NCBI GenBank assembly: GCA_002747175.1
Contig: PDTK01000038.1
Location: forward strand, 1-48,772
Reading direction: 5' to 3'
From: Deltaproteobacteria bacterium
Lineage (GTDB): Bacteria > Desulfobacterota > Desulfobacteria > Desulfobacterales > Desulfosarcinaceae
DNA length: 48,772 bases
Shown: positions 1 through 8,176 of the stretch, piece after piece
Numbering within the stretch: position 1 is the first letter of the stretch
Layout: every line of letters starts with the position of its first letter
The notes under the pieces: model-generated
What the model saw: the letters and a program-made list of their open reading frames with translations, nothing else
What the model was told of the DNA's origin: nothing
The model's database searches: none
Program-made: the position numbers and the translations under genes

Positions 1-315
1 TTGTGGGGCTTTCCGGGCAAGAGCCTATTTTGTTTCTCACCGGATCGGTAGAACCTATCCGGGTCCACCACTGGAAGTGGTGGATTTAGTCCAGATTAAA
101 GAACTCGTCAAGGGGAGAATGATAGGGACAGCTATGATTTTGTGCGTTTCCACGAAGGTATAGCCAGGTCACCCATAATTGACAAAGCAAGACGGCAGGT
201 GAGAAGTTTTCTTCTTAACCGCCGTTTCCATTTTTGGGGCGGCGGGCGGGGATAGATATCGGATCGAACGCCGCCGCCATCCCGCCCCAGCCAGAGCGCC
301 AGCCCACCCGCCAAA
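1..315. other. Window edge without a convincing gene
   Basis: No reading frame here has credible protein features. The minus-strand frame at 132-365 is rich in Gly, Arg and Pro and has no ribosome binding site. The stretch contains one clean inverted repeat (64-84) and runs into the D1 repeat at 316. It may be old intergenic or mobile-element debris, but I cannot name a source. Confidence 0.5.
64..84. repeat. Perfect 8-bp inverted repeat
   Basis: TCCACCAC and GTGGTGGA pair perfectly around a 5-base loop. No T-run follows, so it is not a standard terminator. Subterminal hairpins of this size occur at IS200/IS605 ends, but no transposase lies beside this one, so that origin is only a guess. 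Confidence 0.4.
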
Positions 316-585
316 CCACCAATCCCGGCGGGACCTGACGTGGGCTTTGCCTTTGATGACATCAATCCGGCTTATCGGACGGTGCTGCCGTTGGCGATAA
401 AGACAGATGCACTGTCGGATAAGTGAATTTGGATTATGTCAGAAGCCGCAAGGGGCATGACAGACCTTTTGTCCTGGGTATTTTCAAGCGGCGGCATCCT
501 TCTGAGTTTAAAAATGAAAAAAAAGGAAACTGTAACCGCTCGTGAGATTCTTTTGAGATCCGCGCGCGAGAATCAACAGCAGCAT
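316..585 (-). repeat. Dispersed repeat D1, copy a
   Basis: About 250 bases closely match 7900-8150, and the inner 50 bases also match 33542-33590. The copy ends at the stop codon of the minus-strand membrane-protein gene. Read on the minus strand, it begins with a bulged stem-loop (CTCGCG...CACGAG) followed by a T-rich run, so it could act in transcript termination or as a structured 3' UTR. This copy is the most diverged in the stem: one G-U wobble and one mismatch compared with copies b and c. Confidence 0.75.
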
Positions 586-1166
586 CATGCCTGCGGCGGA
601 GCCGGAGGGACAGAAGCTTTCATTTTTTCCTCGTAGGTGGAAAGCAAAAACAAGGTTGCCAATGGCTGGGTGAACAGCACCCCGACAAATACCGTCCCGC
701 CGATCATGATAACGGCCATGAAAATGATAACGACCACAACATGATCTACCATGTTCCCACGACGTCCCATGGCATAGCTTTTTTTGATGGCATCGATGAG
801 CCTCATGTTCTGATCGGTCATCAGCGGCAGCATATAGATACAGCAGAAGGTGATGGCCAGAACGATGACGATGCCCGGCAGCAAAAGAAGCGCGAAGCCG
901 ATGGAAGTGGCGATGAATGATGCCAGGCCGAATCCAAGCAGAGGCAGAAAAAGCTTCATGTGGGTGAAAAGATCCTGCACCTTGGGTTCCCTGCCGTTGC
1001 GGAGCAACTGTAGCAGACTCTGGGTGTAACCGGCCATGGTCACGGGGGCCAAAATACCCATTGTCAATGAGCTGACCGCCACCATGACCAGTGTGCTCAG
1101 GATCAAAGAGACCACATTGCCAAGGGTCAAATTCCAAGCCGTTTCTATGTGACGTTTAAAATCCAT
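585..1166 (-). CDS. Small integral membrane protein
   Basis: A 193-residue hydrophobic protein with about five membrane segments, in blocks near residues 12-48, 70-115 and 140-175. Between them is a polar loop (LIDAIKKSYAMGRRGN) like the short amphipathic helix seen in DUF975/DUF4013-type membrane proteins. I chose the ATG at 1166 because GGAGAG sits just before it; the longer frame upstream has no such site. The C-terminus is Pro/Ala-rich and the stop lies at the edge of the D1 repeat. It is the last gene of the minus-strand group that includes Hsp70, but about 300 bases separate it from its neighbour, so co-transcription is uncertain. No function can be assigned. Confidence 0.75.
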   Translation of the reverse strand: MDFKRHIETAWNLTLGNVVSLILSTLVMVAVSSLTMGILAPVTMAGYTQSLLQLLRNGREPKVQDLFTHMKLFLPLLGFGLASFIATSIGFALLLLPGIVIVLAITFCCIYMLPLMTDQNMRLIDAIKKSYAMGRRGNMVDHVVVVIIFMAVIMIGGTVFVGVLFTQPLATLFLLSTYEEKMKASVPPAPPQA

Positions 1167-1404
1167 ATTTTCTCTCCAAAGTGAACATAAACTAATGGTT
1201 AATAAAACAAAACACAATAAACTGCTTTTATATACTATTTAGTTAATTTTAATAAAAACGAATTGGGTCGAGTTCAAGGCTTTCGCCCTGATTTTTATAT
1301 CGGGTTTTACCACAGGCTCAGAGTTGATATGGCGAGGATATCCATGCCCAAAAATAAGCACTCAACCTTTAAGTGCCTTTACAAGTCATTGGCGTATAAC
1401 ACAG

Positions 1405-1440
1405 ATATCGGACAAATTGGCCAATTCCGGATGGGCACGA
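1405..1440 (+). repeat. Dispersed repeat D2, copy d (degenerate)
   Basis: The core CAAATTGGCCAATTCCGG followed by ATGGGCAC matches the 3' half of the D2 copies at 9633 and 46786. The TAGTGTCTG head is missing. The centre AATTGGCCAATT is a perfect 12-base palindrome. The copy lies between two minus-strand genes. Confidence 0.5.
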
Positions 1441-1474
1441 TCTATCCAACCGTCCATCCATTGGTACCGGTAAG

Positions 1475-1831
1475 CTATCGTCCCGGTACGATAATCCGTG
1501 AATCATCACGCTGTTTTTTCTGCTCTTCTTCCTGCATTTTCCTGAGCTGTTCCACCATCTTGGCCATTTCCTGCTCCATTGCCGCAGGGAATGCTTCAAG
1601 GGCCTCTTGCAAGGTATTGGCCATCAGGCGTGCTTGAAGGGGCAGTGGTCCCTGGGGCGTCAAAATCTGGGTGTGGCCGATGAAAACCGGCGACCGGCTG
1701 GCATCATTCTGGCCGTCGGCCGTTACCGGTATCATTTGCCGGATGGATGCCACTTTGAGGTCGGTGATGGACGCCTCACGATATAGATTGTTTGCGTCTA
1801 CCGTAAAATCGATCTGTTCCTGGTCTGCCAT
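1475..1831 (-). CDS. Small conserved cytoplasmic protein
   Basis: A soluble protein of 118 residues. The N-terminal half looks like a beta-rich domain (ADQEQIDFTVDANNLYRE, then SPVFIGHTQILTPQGP). The C-terminal third is a charged, Gln/Glu-rich helix that may form a coiled coil (AMEQEMAKMVEQLRKMQEEEQ). I start it at the ATG at 1831, which follows a GGAGAAGC-type binding site; the longer frame to 1969 covers what looks like non-coding leader. It lies 165 bases downstream of the Hsp70-family gene on the same strand. I recall similar unnamed proteins in Desulfobacterales but no defined function. Confidence 0.7.
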   Translation of the reverse strand: MADQEQIDFTVDANNLYREASITDLKVASIRQMIPVTADGQNDASRSPVFIGHTQILTPQGPLPLQARLMANTLQEALEAFPAAMEQEMAKMVEQLRKMQEEEQKKQRDDSRIIVPGR

Positions 1832-1996
1832 GAAGCTTCTCCGGTGGTTTAAGTTTTTTGCCAAAATGGTATGGGGAGCCACCCTAACCGATTTCATACC
1901 GGGTGTCACGGAGTTTACCCGATCATCCCGTGAAAAAATGTAAAAATTATCATTACAAACCCCGGGCAACGGTGTTCGTACGCAATCGAAATTGCG

Positions 1997-4783
1997 CTAT
2001 GGGGTTCGGGGTTCAAGGATCAACCCGGCCGGCAGGGCCTCACCGAACACCGCATGTGTCTCTTTGCGGCTGCGGCGGGCAGGCTGGTTGAGACGCTCCA
2101 TGAAATCGGGGAAACTGCCGGCTGCCGATATCCAGTCACTGACCCGACGATGCGTAGCCGCATCCACATCGCGTACCGGATCCCCGGTACGTCCACACAA
2201 TTGAGCCAGCATGCGGGCTATTGGCTTGGGATCTTTCCATTTGATCGTCAATACCGGTTCGATCCACCGCGTGATTTCCATAGGCGGAACCACCCGGTCG
2301 ATGGAGGCGTACAACAGTTCACGTGCGCCGATTCGGGACAATGACCAGATCAGTTGCAAATGGACCTTGCGCGTACTAAGCAATTCGATCAATTGTTGTC
2401 CGAGCACAATCTTGTCCTTGGGATTGAGGCGTTCCAGATTGGCTGCCACCATCCACATTTCCAGAAATTCCTGCTGACGAATCTTTGATTTTTTTACCGT
2501 CAGGGCAGGTGTGATGTCCTGGTAAAACTGCCGTTGCTGACCGGCTGACAAGCCCGCAGACACCCGGCGCCACATGATCCACCACTCAGTACGCACCTGA
2601 GGGGCGTTGCCATGCAGGGGGCCTTGCTTATAGATTTTCCACAATTGCTTGATGCGATGGGAATCGAAACCTTCTCCCAATCCCGGACGGAGGCAATAGC
2701 CCAACAGGTTCATCCAGCGGCTCTCATCTTCGGCGGATGTTCGACGCGCGGACACGCATTCCAGCAGTGTGTCGGCCAGGTCTCGCGAAAAACTTAAGGG
2801 CCAGTCCTGCCGGCTTCGCCCGATGGTCTCGGCAATGGTTGCGGCCAGGCGGGACAAGCGGACCTTTTCCCGTTTTGCGGAAAAGGCTTCCCTGACCACC
2901 GATCTGGCGCTGTCGACCAGTGAAGCGTCAAACACTTCGTCATCGCTGACGCTGTCGGTGGCGTCGTCTCCCCTCAATTGGAACCGCAGTCGCCATCGAT
3001 GGGGTGTGTTCAGGGACTGGCACCAAATTTCAAGGGTTCCCGCTTCGGTATAACCGGCTTCCAGGTGGACCGGAAGTTCCGCTTGGCTGCCTTTCTCGCC
3101 GAACTGGATCACCGTTTTCAACGGCGGCAGCACTGAAAAGGTGTCGTCGATGTCCACCAATTCGCCACACCGATCCCCTGATCGAAAGCTGGAACTGAAC
3201 AGCTTGATCGTCACCGGTCGATTGGCCAGCACTTTAAACGATTTCTGCGACATGGAAATGGAGCTGCCTTCGTCCAACCCCCGTTCCACCAGGCATACCG
3301 CCCAACCCTGTCCCTCGGCCGTATCGTTTTCCCTCGTATCCACACCAATATAATAGCTACGGGGACTGCCGCTGCCCACCCGGACCCCAATTCCGGATTT
3401 CACCATACCGTAATAGGCCGCTCCCAAGGATACAGCCAGGTCCATTTCCCTGTTGGCCAGGTGGCGGGGCACCATCTTTCCCTGGCCGTTGAAATGGGCA
3501 TCGATGGCCTTTCGGATGCGTTCCTGGACGATGGTCGATTTCAAGGCCCCGCCATTGAAAAGAACCAGGTCCGGACAGGCATGATCGACGCCCGTGGCCG
3601 CATGTATCTCCTGTCGATGTCGATCCAGAAATCGTGTCAGGTGGCCGGTGATGGCCGTATCGGTTTCATATGGCAGCCCCGATGTATGGTTCTCCACAGT
3701 GGTGTCCCTGGTCGTCATGGCACCAGACAGGGGGAAAAATTGATCCAGAACAATGGATTCTATCATCGGCCGATCAACCCGGGCGGTCATGGTACCGGCG
3801 ATCAGGCCCGACCCGGCGCCGACGATGGTAATCCGGTCGGTATCCATTTTCCCGTCCAGAATTTTTTCTTTTACCTGACGGCAATGGTGGCACAATGATT
3901 TCCATGGATCTTTGCCCATGGTTTCCGGAGTTTTTCCCAATCCATCGGCAACTTTTCGGGCAATGGCAAAATCCATGTTATCGCCTCCCAGGATCAGATG
4001 ATTCCCCACGGCGATGCGTTCAAAACGGGGCGTGCCATCGACCTCCCGCAGTTGGATCAGGGTAAAGTCGGTGGTCCCGCCCCCCACATCACACACCAGA
4101 ATCAGTTCACCGGGATCGACATGATCGGTCCAGTCCTTTTCGTGTCCGGTCAACCAACTGTAAAACGCCGCCAAAGGCTCTTCCAGCAAAATGACACAGT
4201 CCAAACCGGCCAGGGTACACGCCTGAAGGGTCATGTCCCGGGCAACTTCATCAAAGGACGCCGGGATGGTAACGATTACCATCTGATGCTCCAGAAAATG
4301 GTCTTCATCAGCGTCCATGGCCACATTCCAGGCTTTGCGGACATGTTTGAGATAGGCTGCCGATGCGTGCACGGGCGATACCTTGAAAACCTCGTCACCG
4401 GCGCCCCAGGGCAAAATGCGTGCACGGGTATCAACCTGATGGTTACACAGCCAGCTCTTGGCGGACGAGACCAGCCTGGCCGGCACCTTGCTCCCGTGGT
4501 CCCGTGCAAAAGCACCGACAAAATTGCGATCATCCCGGCTGCGCTGCGCAACGCTCCACGGTGCGGTCATATCCTGTTCATTGATGTCGTATTCACCGGG
4601 GATGTATAAAAAAGAGGGCAAAACCGAAAGCGGCCCAAACTCTCCGGGACCGGTCAATTGATGGATGGGGAATTTCCGGATGATCGGGCGGTCCGATTCA
4701 GATTCAACCATATCTACATAGGACACCGAACTGTTGGTGGTCCCCAGGTCAATCCCGACAATGTAACGGTGTTCAGTCGTCAA
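1997..4783 (-). CDS. Hsp70-family ATPase with long C-terminal region (DUF3731-like)
   Basis: A 928-residue actin-fold ATPase of the Hsp70 superfamily. The first phosphate loop (GIDLGTTNSS) is near residues 10-19, the second (DVGGGTTDF) near 235, and the adenosine motif (LFNGGALKS) near 410. The substrate-binding half is unlike DnaK. It is replaced by some 450 residues, including a helical segment with LGYCLRPGLGEGFD that fits the DUF3731 tail known from an Hsp70 subgroup. The start is probably the TTG at 4783, with AAGGAG six bases before it; a second TTG 15 bases upstream overlaps that site. The DUF2760 gene lies just upstream on the same strand, a pairing that suggests a dedicated client or adaptor. 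The client is unknown. Confidence 0.92.
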   Translation of the reverse strand: MTTEHRYIVGIDLGTTNSSVSYVDMVESESDRPIIRKFPIHQLTGPGEFGPLSVLPSFLYIPGEYDINEQDMTAPWSVAQRSRDDRNFVGAFARDHGSKVPARLVSSAKSWLCNHQVDTRARILPWGAGDEVFKVSPVHASAAYLKHVRKAWNVAMDADEDHFLEHQMVIVTIPASFDEVARDMTLQACTLAGLDCVILLEEPLAAFYSWLTGHEKDWTDHVDPGELILVCDVGGGTTDFTLIQLREVDGTPRFERIAVGNHLILGGDNMDFAIARKVADGLGKTPETMGKDPWKSLCHHCRQVKEKILDGKMDTDRITIVGAGSGLIAGTMTARVDRPMIESIVLDQFFPLSGAMTTRDTTVENHTSGLPYETDTAITGHLTRFLDRHRQEIHAATGVDHACPDLVLFNGGALKSTIVQERIRKAIDAHFNGQGKMVPRHLANREMDLAVSLGAAYYGMVKSGIGVRVGSGSPRSYYIGVDTRENDTAEGQGWAVCLVERGLDEGSSISMSQKSFKVLANRPVTIKLFSSSFRSGDRCGELVDIDDTFSVLPPLKTVIQFGEKGSQAELPVHLEAGYTEAGTLEIWCQSLNTPHRWRLRFQLRGDDATDSVSDDEVFDASLVDSARSVVREAFSAKREKVRLSRLAATIAETIGRSRQDWPLSFSRDLADTLLECVSARRTSAEDESRWMNLLGYCLRPGLGEGFDSHRIKQLWKIYKQGPLHGNAPQVRTEWWIMWRRVSAGLSAGQQRQFYQDITPALTVKKSKIRQQEFLEMWMVAANLERLNPKDKIVLGQQLIELLSTRKVHLQLIWSLSRIGARELLYASIDRVVPPMEITRWIEPVLTIKWKDPKPIARMLAQLCGRTGDPVRDVDAATHRRVSDWISAAGSFPDFMERLNQPARRSRKETHAVFGEALPAGLILEPRTP

Positions 4784-4887
4784 AATGGGCTCCTTCAAAC
4801 AATTAAAAAACGATAGGCTTGGCTTTGGCGTGATGCAATCCGAATGCGGGATCCGACGTCTCCGGATTCTTATACAACTTTTTTATA

Positions 4888-5607
4888 TTATTGGATTTCG
4901 ATTTCGGCCGGAGCGATAATGGCCGGGTTTTCAGATTCGGCCAATTTGGGCAGATCAATGTTTTTCACCTGCCAGCCTCCATGCCGCAAAATCCCGGTGA
5001 ACGGTGGCTGGCCGGCGACATTGCCCACCAGCTTGACGGCATTCTTGTCGAATCCGTCAGCGACCTCGACCTCCTCCCCTTCGCTTTGGCGCATCACCGG
5101 TTGCGGCTTGAGATAACGCTCCAAGGTCTTGCGGCATTGTGAATGAATGCTGCGCACGGCGGCCCCGATCTGGTCGTCTTCGTATGGGCCCAGGTCTTCC
5201 TTTAAAAAATCGATCAGTCGCCCTTCCCGCTGCAGCACTGAAAGCAGATGCACGAACAGCCGCTGCTCACGTTGCTTGCGGCGCTTTCGTTCTTCGTCCG
5301 CCGAGGATGTTTCGGGGGATTGGGCAGGCTTTTTCTGTACTGCGGCCGGGGCGTCAGCCGACAGCAACTTGGCCAGGCTGTTTCTCAGGAACATCCATTG
5401 CAACATACCGAAAAAAAACAGGAAACCGAAAATCATGGCATAAATTCGAATATCCGGTGCCGGCCCCATGCCCTGGGTACGCCAGTAAAACCCGGCGATC
5501 ACGCCGAACAACAAGATCGAAAAAAAAGCGGTCAGCATAAAAGACCGCAATGAAAATGACTTTTTCAATTTTAGCGGATGCATCCTTTGCACATGCGTCT
5601 GTTTCAT
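4888..5607 (-). CDS. DUF2760-domain membrane protein
   Basis: A 239-residue protein with two membrane helices (about 23-41 and 54-74), a charged linker (residues 100-116, Arg/Lys/Glu) and a cytoplasmic C-terminal domain. That domain has DUF2760 hallmarks: REGRLIDFLKEDLGPYEDDQ, AAVRSIHSQCRKTL and GTLRHGGW-like wording (GILRHGGWQV). The start at 5607 is set by AGGAG eight bases upstream. The Hsp70-family gene follows on the same strand after a gap of about 100 bases. DUF2760 genes are commonly found beside this Hsp70 type, so a membrane-tethered partner for the ATPase is a reasonable inference, but the biochemistry is unknown. Confidence 0.88.
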   Translation of the reverse strand: MKQTHVQRMHPLKLKKSFSLRSFMLTAFFSILLFGVIAGFYWRTQGMGPAPDIRIYAMIFGFLFFFGMLQWMFLRNSLAKLLSADAPAAVQKKPAQSPETSSADEERKRRKQREQRLFVHLLSVLQREGRLIDFLKEDLGPYEDDQIGAAVRSIHSQCRKTLERYLKPQPVMRQSEGEEVEVADGFDKNAVKLVGNVAGQPPFTGILRHGGWQVKNIDLPKLAESENPAIIAPAEIEIQ

Positions 5608-5797
5608 CGTTTGCGCTCCTGTATCGGTATTAGCCTGTTTACATGCCACGGACCGGTGCATCTCCCCTTTTGCCTTGTGTGGGCCAACGGGTTATGCTAA
5701 TCATGATGCGTGGAAGATCAAGGGACGTGATCCGTGACGAACGGGCCGACAACGACCCTGTCAAACGATGATTGAACCGCAACGATCAATTGTTTCC

Positions 5798-6019
5798 ATG
5801 ACAAATAAATACACACATCGTTTCGATTTTGATATCGGGTATCTGATCAAGAGTCCGTGTCGGGAGTGTACCGATCACTATCTTTTTCCCGGCTGTATGG
5901 ACAGCTGTTTGTCCCTGGATAGAGTTCGAACGGTACTGGCCAATTCGGTTTCTTGCTCCCGAACCTGTGCCTCCGTGGAATCGCACGCCATCTTTCAGGA
6001 TTCGATGAAAGACGAATAA
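5798..6019 (+). CDS. Possible small Cys-rich protein
   Basis: A 73-residue frame (or 83 if started at 5768) between divergent genes. It contains KSPCRECTDHYLFPGCMDSC, a CxxC...CxxxC arrangement that could bind zinc or an Fe-S centre, followed by a helix-like LSLDRVRTVLAN. I favour it as real because the cysteines are clustered and the composition is protein-like. There is no clear ribosome binding site at either start, which lowers confidence. It precedes pgi on the same strand. No function is assigned. Confidence 0.45.
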   Translation: MTNKYTHRFDFDIGYLIKSPCRECTDHYLFPGCMDSCLSLDRVRTVLANSVSCSRTCASVESHAIFQDSMKDE

Positions 6020-6141
6020 CTTCCCTGAGACCCCCACCCCCTTTGCCCACCCTGACGAGTGCTGGTTTTCCCGGTCTCAGGCCACACATGTACCGGGCCA
6101 GGGGGTAAGCACCTCACCTATCATTCGATTCAGGAGTTCCC

Positions 6142-7770
6142 ATGACCGATTATCGTTTTTATCATCACCCTTTGTACAAGCGCCTGACCGATCATGCCAC
6201 GATCATGTCCGCACCCGACAGGCACCTTAAACATCTTTTGACACAGCGGGGCCGCCTGGCTGCATTCAGTCGTAAAGGCGGCGGGTTATATTTGGATTTC
6301 TCACGTCAACGTGTAGATGATACAGCCCTTTCATTATTGCTGGAACTGGCTGATGCCGCCGGCGTCAGGGACCGTTTCAGCCGGATGGCGTCCGGGGAAA
6401 AAGTGAATCAAACTGAAAACCGTGCCGCCCTGCATATGATCACGCGCCGTTTTTCAACCGAACCGGTCATGATGGATGATCGCGATGTGCAGCGGAAAAT
6501 CGCAAAAACGCGCGACCAGATAAAAAATTTCAGCGAATCGATACACGGAGGCAGTCTTACCGGCAGTACCGGCAAGGTGTTCCGCCACGTCGTCGTGGTG
6601 GGAATCGGCGGTAGTTTTCTGGGGACGGAATTCGTCGCCAGTGCGTTGCGGGCCTTTGCTGACAAGGGTATCGAATTGCACTTTCTGGCCAATGTGGACA
6701 TCCATAATTTCGGTCATGTCTGGTCATGCATCGAACCGGAAGAGAGCCTGTGGATCATCATCTCCAAAAGCTACACCACGGTGGAGACAATGGCCAACGA
6801 AGACCTGGTGCGCCGTTATATGGCTGCAAAAGGACTGGATCCGAACAGGCATCTGGCCACCGTGACCAGCAAGGGAAGCCCCGGTGATGGGGGCTCGGAC
6901 CAGTCGCTGGAGACCTTTCATATGTTTGATTTTATCGGTGGAAGATACAGTGTCAGCTCCGCTGTGGGTGGTGTGCCCTTGAGCCTGTATCTCGGGTACG
7001 ACCGTTTTGAACGTTTCCTCAAAGGCGCCGAGGAGATGGACCAGCATGCACTCAGCGCCCCCCCACCGGAAAACCTGCCTCTGCTTGCCGCGCTGCTTAC
7101 CGTGTGGAACACCAGCTTTCTCGGATTCCCTCAATCAGCCATCATCCCCTATGCCGCCCCCTTATGCAAGCTGGCGCCCCATGTGCAGCAGCTCAATATG
7201 GAAAGCAACGGAAAATCGGTGGATATCTCGGGACGGGCCATGGCAGAACCGGCGGGTACGGTGATATTCGGTGAACCCGGTACAAACGCCCAACACTCCT
7301 TTTTCCAGATGGTTCATCAGGGCAAAACCATACCCATTGAATTTATCGGCCTGCTGCAGCCCCAGTATCAAATGGACGAAGGCAGCTTTAACGGCGTTGG
7401 CCATCACCAGGAGCTGTGGGCCAACATGCTGGCCCAGGCCACGGCCCTGGCCATGGGCAAGGACAGCGACGACCCGGCCCGCACCTTTTCGGGAAACCGT
7501 CCGTCATCCATACTGGTGATGCAGGATCTGGAACCCGAAAGCGTCGGCAGACTGCTCTCTTTTTATGAGGCCAGGACCATTTTCGAGGCGTTCATCTGGG
7601 GCATCAATCCTTTTGATCAGTTCGGTGTCGAATTGGGGAAGGTGACGGCAGGTGCGATTCGAAGTGCCATGGCTGCCCGCAACGACGATCCGGATTATGA
7701 TTTTTCTGCCTTGGATGAGATCAACCGGCACTATCTGCAGATGCTTTGCGGCGGCACATTGCCAAGGTGA
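6142..7770 (+). CDS. pgi: Glucose-6-phosphate isomerase
   Basis: Interconverts glucose 6-phosphate and fructose 6-phosphate in glycolysis and gluconeogenesis. At 542 residues it is the usual length. The sugar-phosphate loop GIGGSFLGTE is near residue 153, ESNGKS near 353, and the catalytic Glu region with the conserved HHQELWANM segment near 411-427. The C-terminal signature FDQFGVELGK carries the conserved lysine. AGGAG lies seven bases before the ATG. The gene stands alone, converging on the AI-2E-type permease gene across a gap holding D1 copy b. Confidence 0.97.
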   Translation: MTDYRFYHHPLYKRLTDHATIMSAPDRHLKHLLTQRGRLAAFSRKGGGLYLDFSRQRVDDTALSLLLELADAAGVRDRFSRMASGEKVNQTENRAALHMITRRFSTEPVMMDDRDVQRKIAKTRDQIKNFSESIHGGSLTGSTGKVFRHVVVVGIGGSFLGTEFVASALRAFADKGIELHFLANVDIHNFGHVWSCIEPEESLWIIISKSYTTVETMANEDLVRRYMAAKGLDPNRHLATVTSKGSPGDGGSDQSLETFHMFDFIGGRYSVSSAVGGVPLSLYLGYDRFERFLKGAEEMDQHALSAPPPENLPLLAALLTVWNTSFLGFPQSAIIPYAAPLCKLAPHVQQLNMESNGKSVDISGRAMAEPAGTVIFGEPGTNAQHSFFQMVHQGKTIPIEFIGLLQPQYQMDEGSFNGVGHHQELWANMLAQATALAMGKDSDDPARTFSGNRPSSILVMQDLEPESVGRLLSFYEARTIFEAFIWGINPFDQFGVELGKVTAGAIRSAMAARNDDPDYDFSALDEINRHYLQMLCGGTLPR

Positions 7771-7899
7771 TCGGCTTCATCCGGTTCGATGTCCATCCCA
7801 CCATGGTTTCCAACTGGAAACGGCAGATGCCTGTTTCTAATTTTCTAATCTCAGGGCTCGTAGCTTATCCCTTCCATCAGGCTGTCCAATTAATTGGGG

Positions 7900-8150
7900 C
7901 CACCGCCACCCCGGCGGGGCCTGGCGTGGGCCTTGCCTCTGATGACATCAATCCGGCTTATCGGACGGTGTTGCCGTTGGCGATAAAGAAGGTTGGATTA
8001 TGTAAGAAGCCGCAAGGGGCATGACAGACCTTTTTGTCCTGGGTATTTTCAAGCGACGGCATCCTTCTGAGTTTAAAAATGAAAAAAAGGAAACTGTAAT
8101 CGCTCGTGGGATTCTTTCGAGATCCGCACGCGAGAATCAACAACAGCAAC
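7900..8150 (-). repeat. Dispersed repeat D1, copy b
   Basis: Matches 316-585 over about 250 bases with scattered substitutions and small indels, including the shared stretches ATGACATCAATCCGGCTTAT and GGGGCATGACAGACC. Read on the minus strand it lies 26 bases past the stop of the AI-2E-type gene and forms the best D1 stem: CGTG, a bulged C, GGAT, a 9-base loop, then ATCCCACG. A T-rich run follows about 20 bases later. The rest of the 7771-8176 gap holds no gene I can support. Confidence 0.8.
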
Positions 8151-8176
8151 AAATCTATAGGTTTAATTTACTGCAA

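Noticed and set aside
508..1137. Minus-strand frame of 209 codons
   Set aside because: It overlaps the membrane-protein gene in another frame, is rich in His/Arg/Gly, and lacks a binding site.
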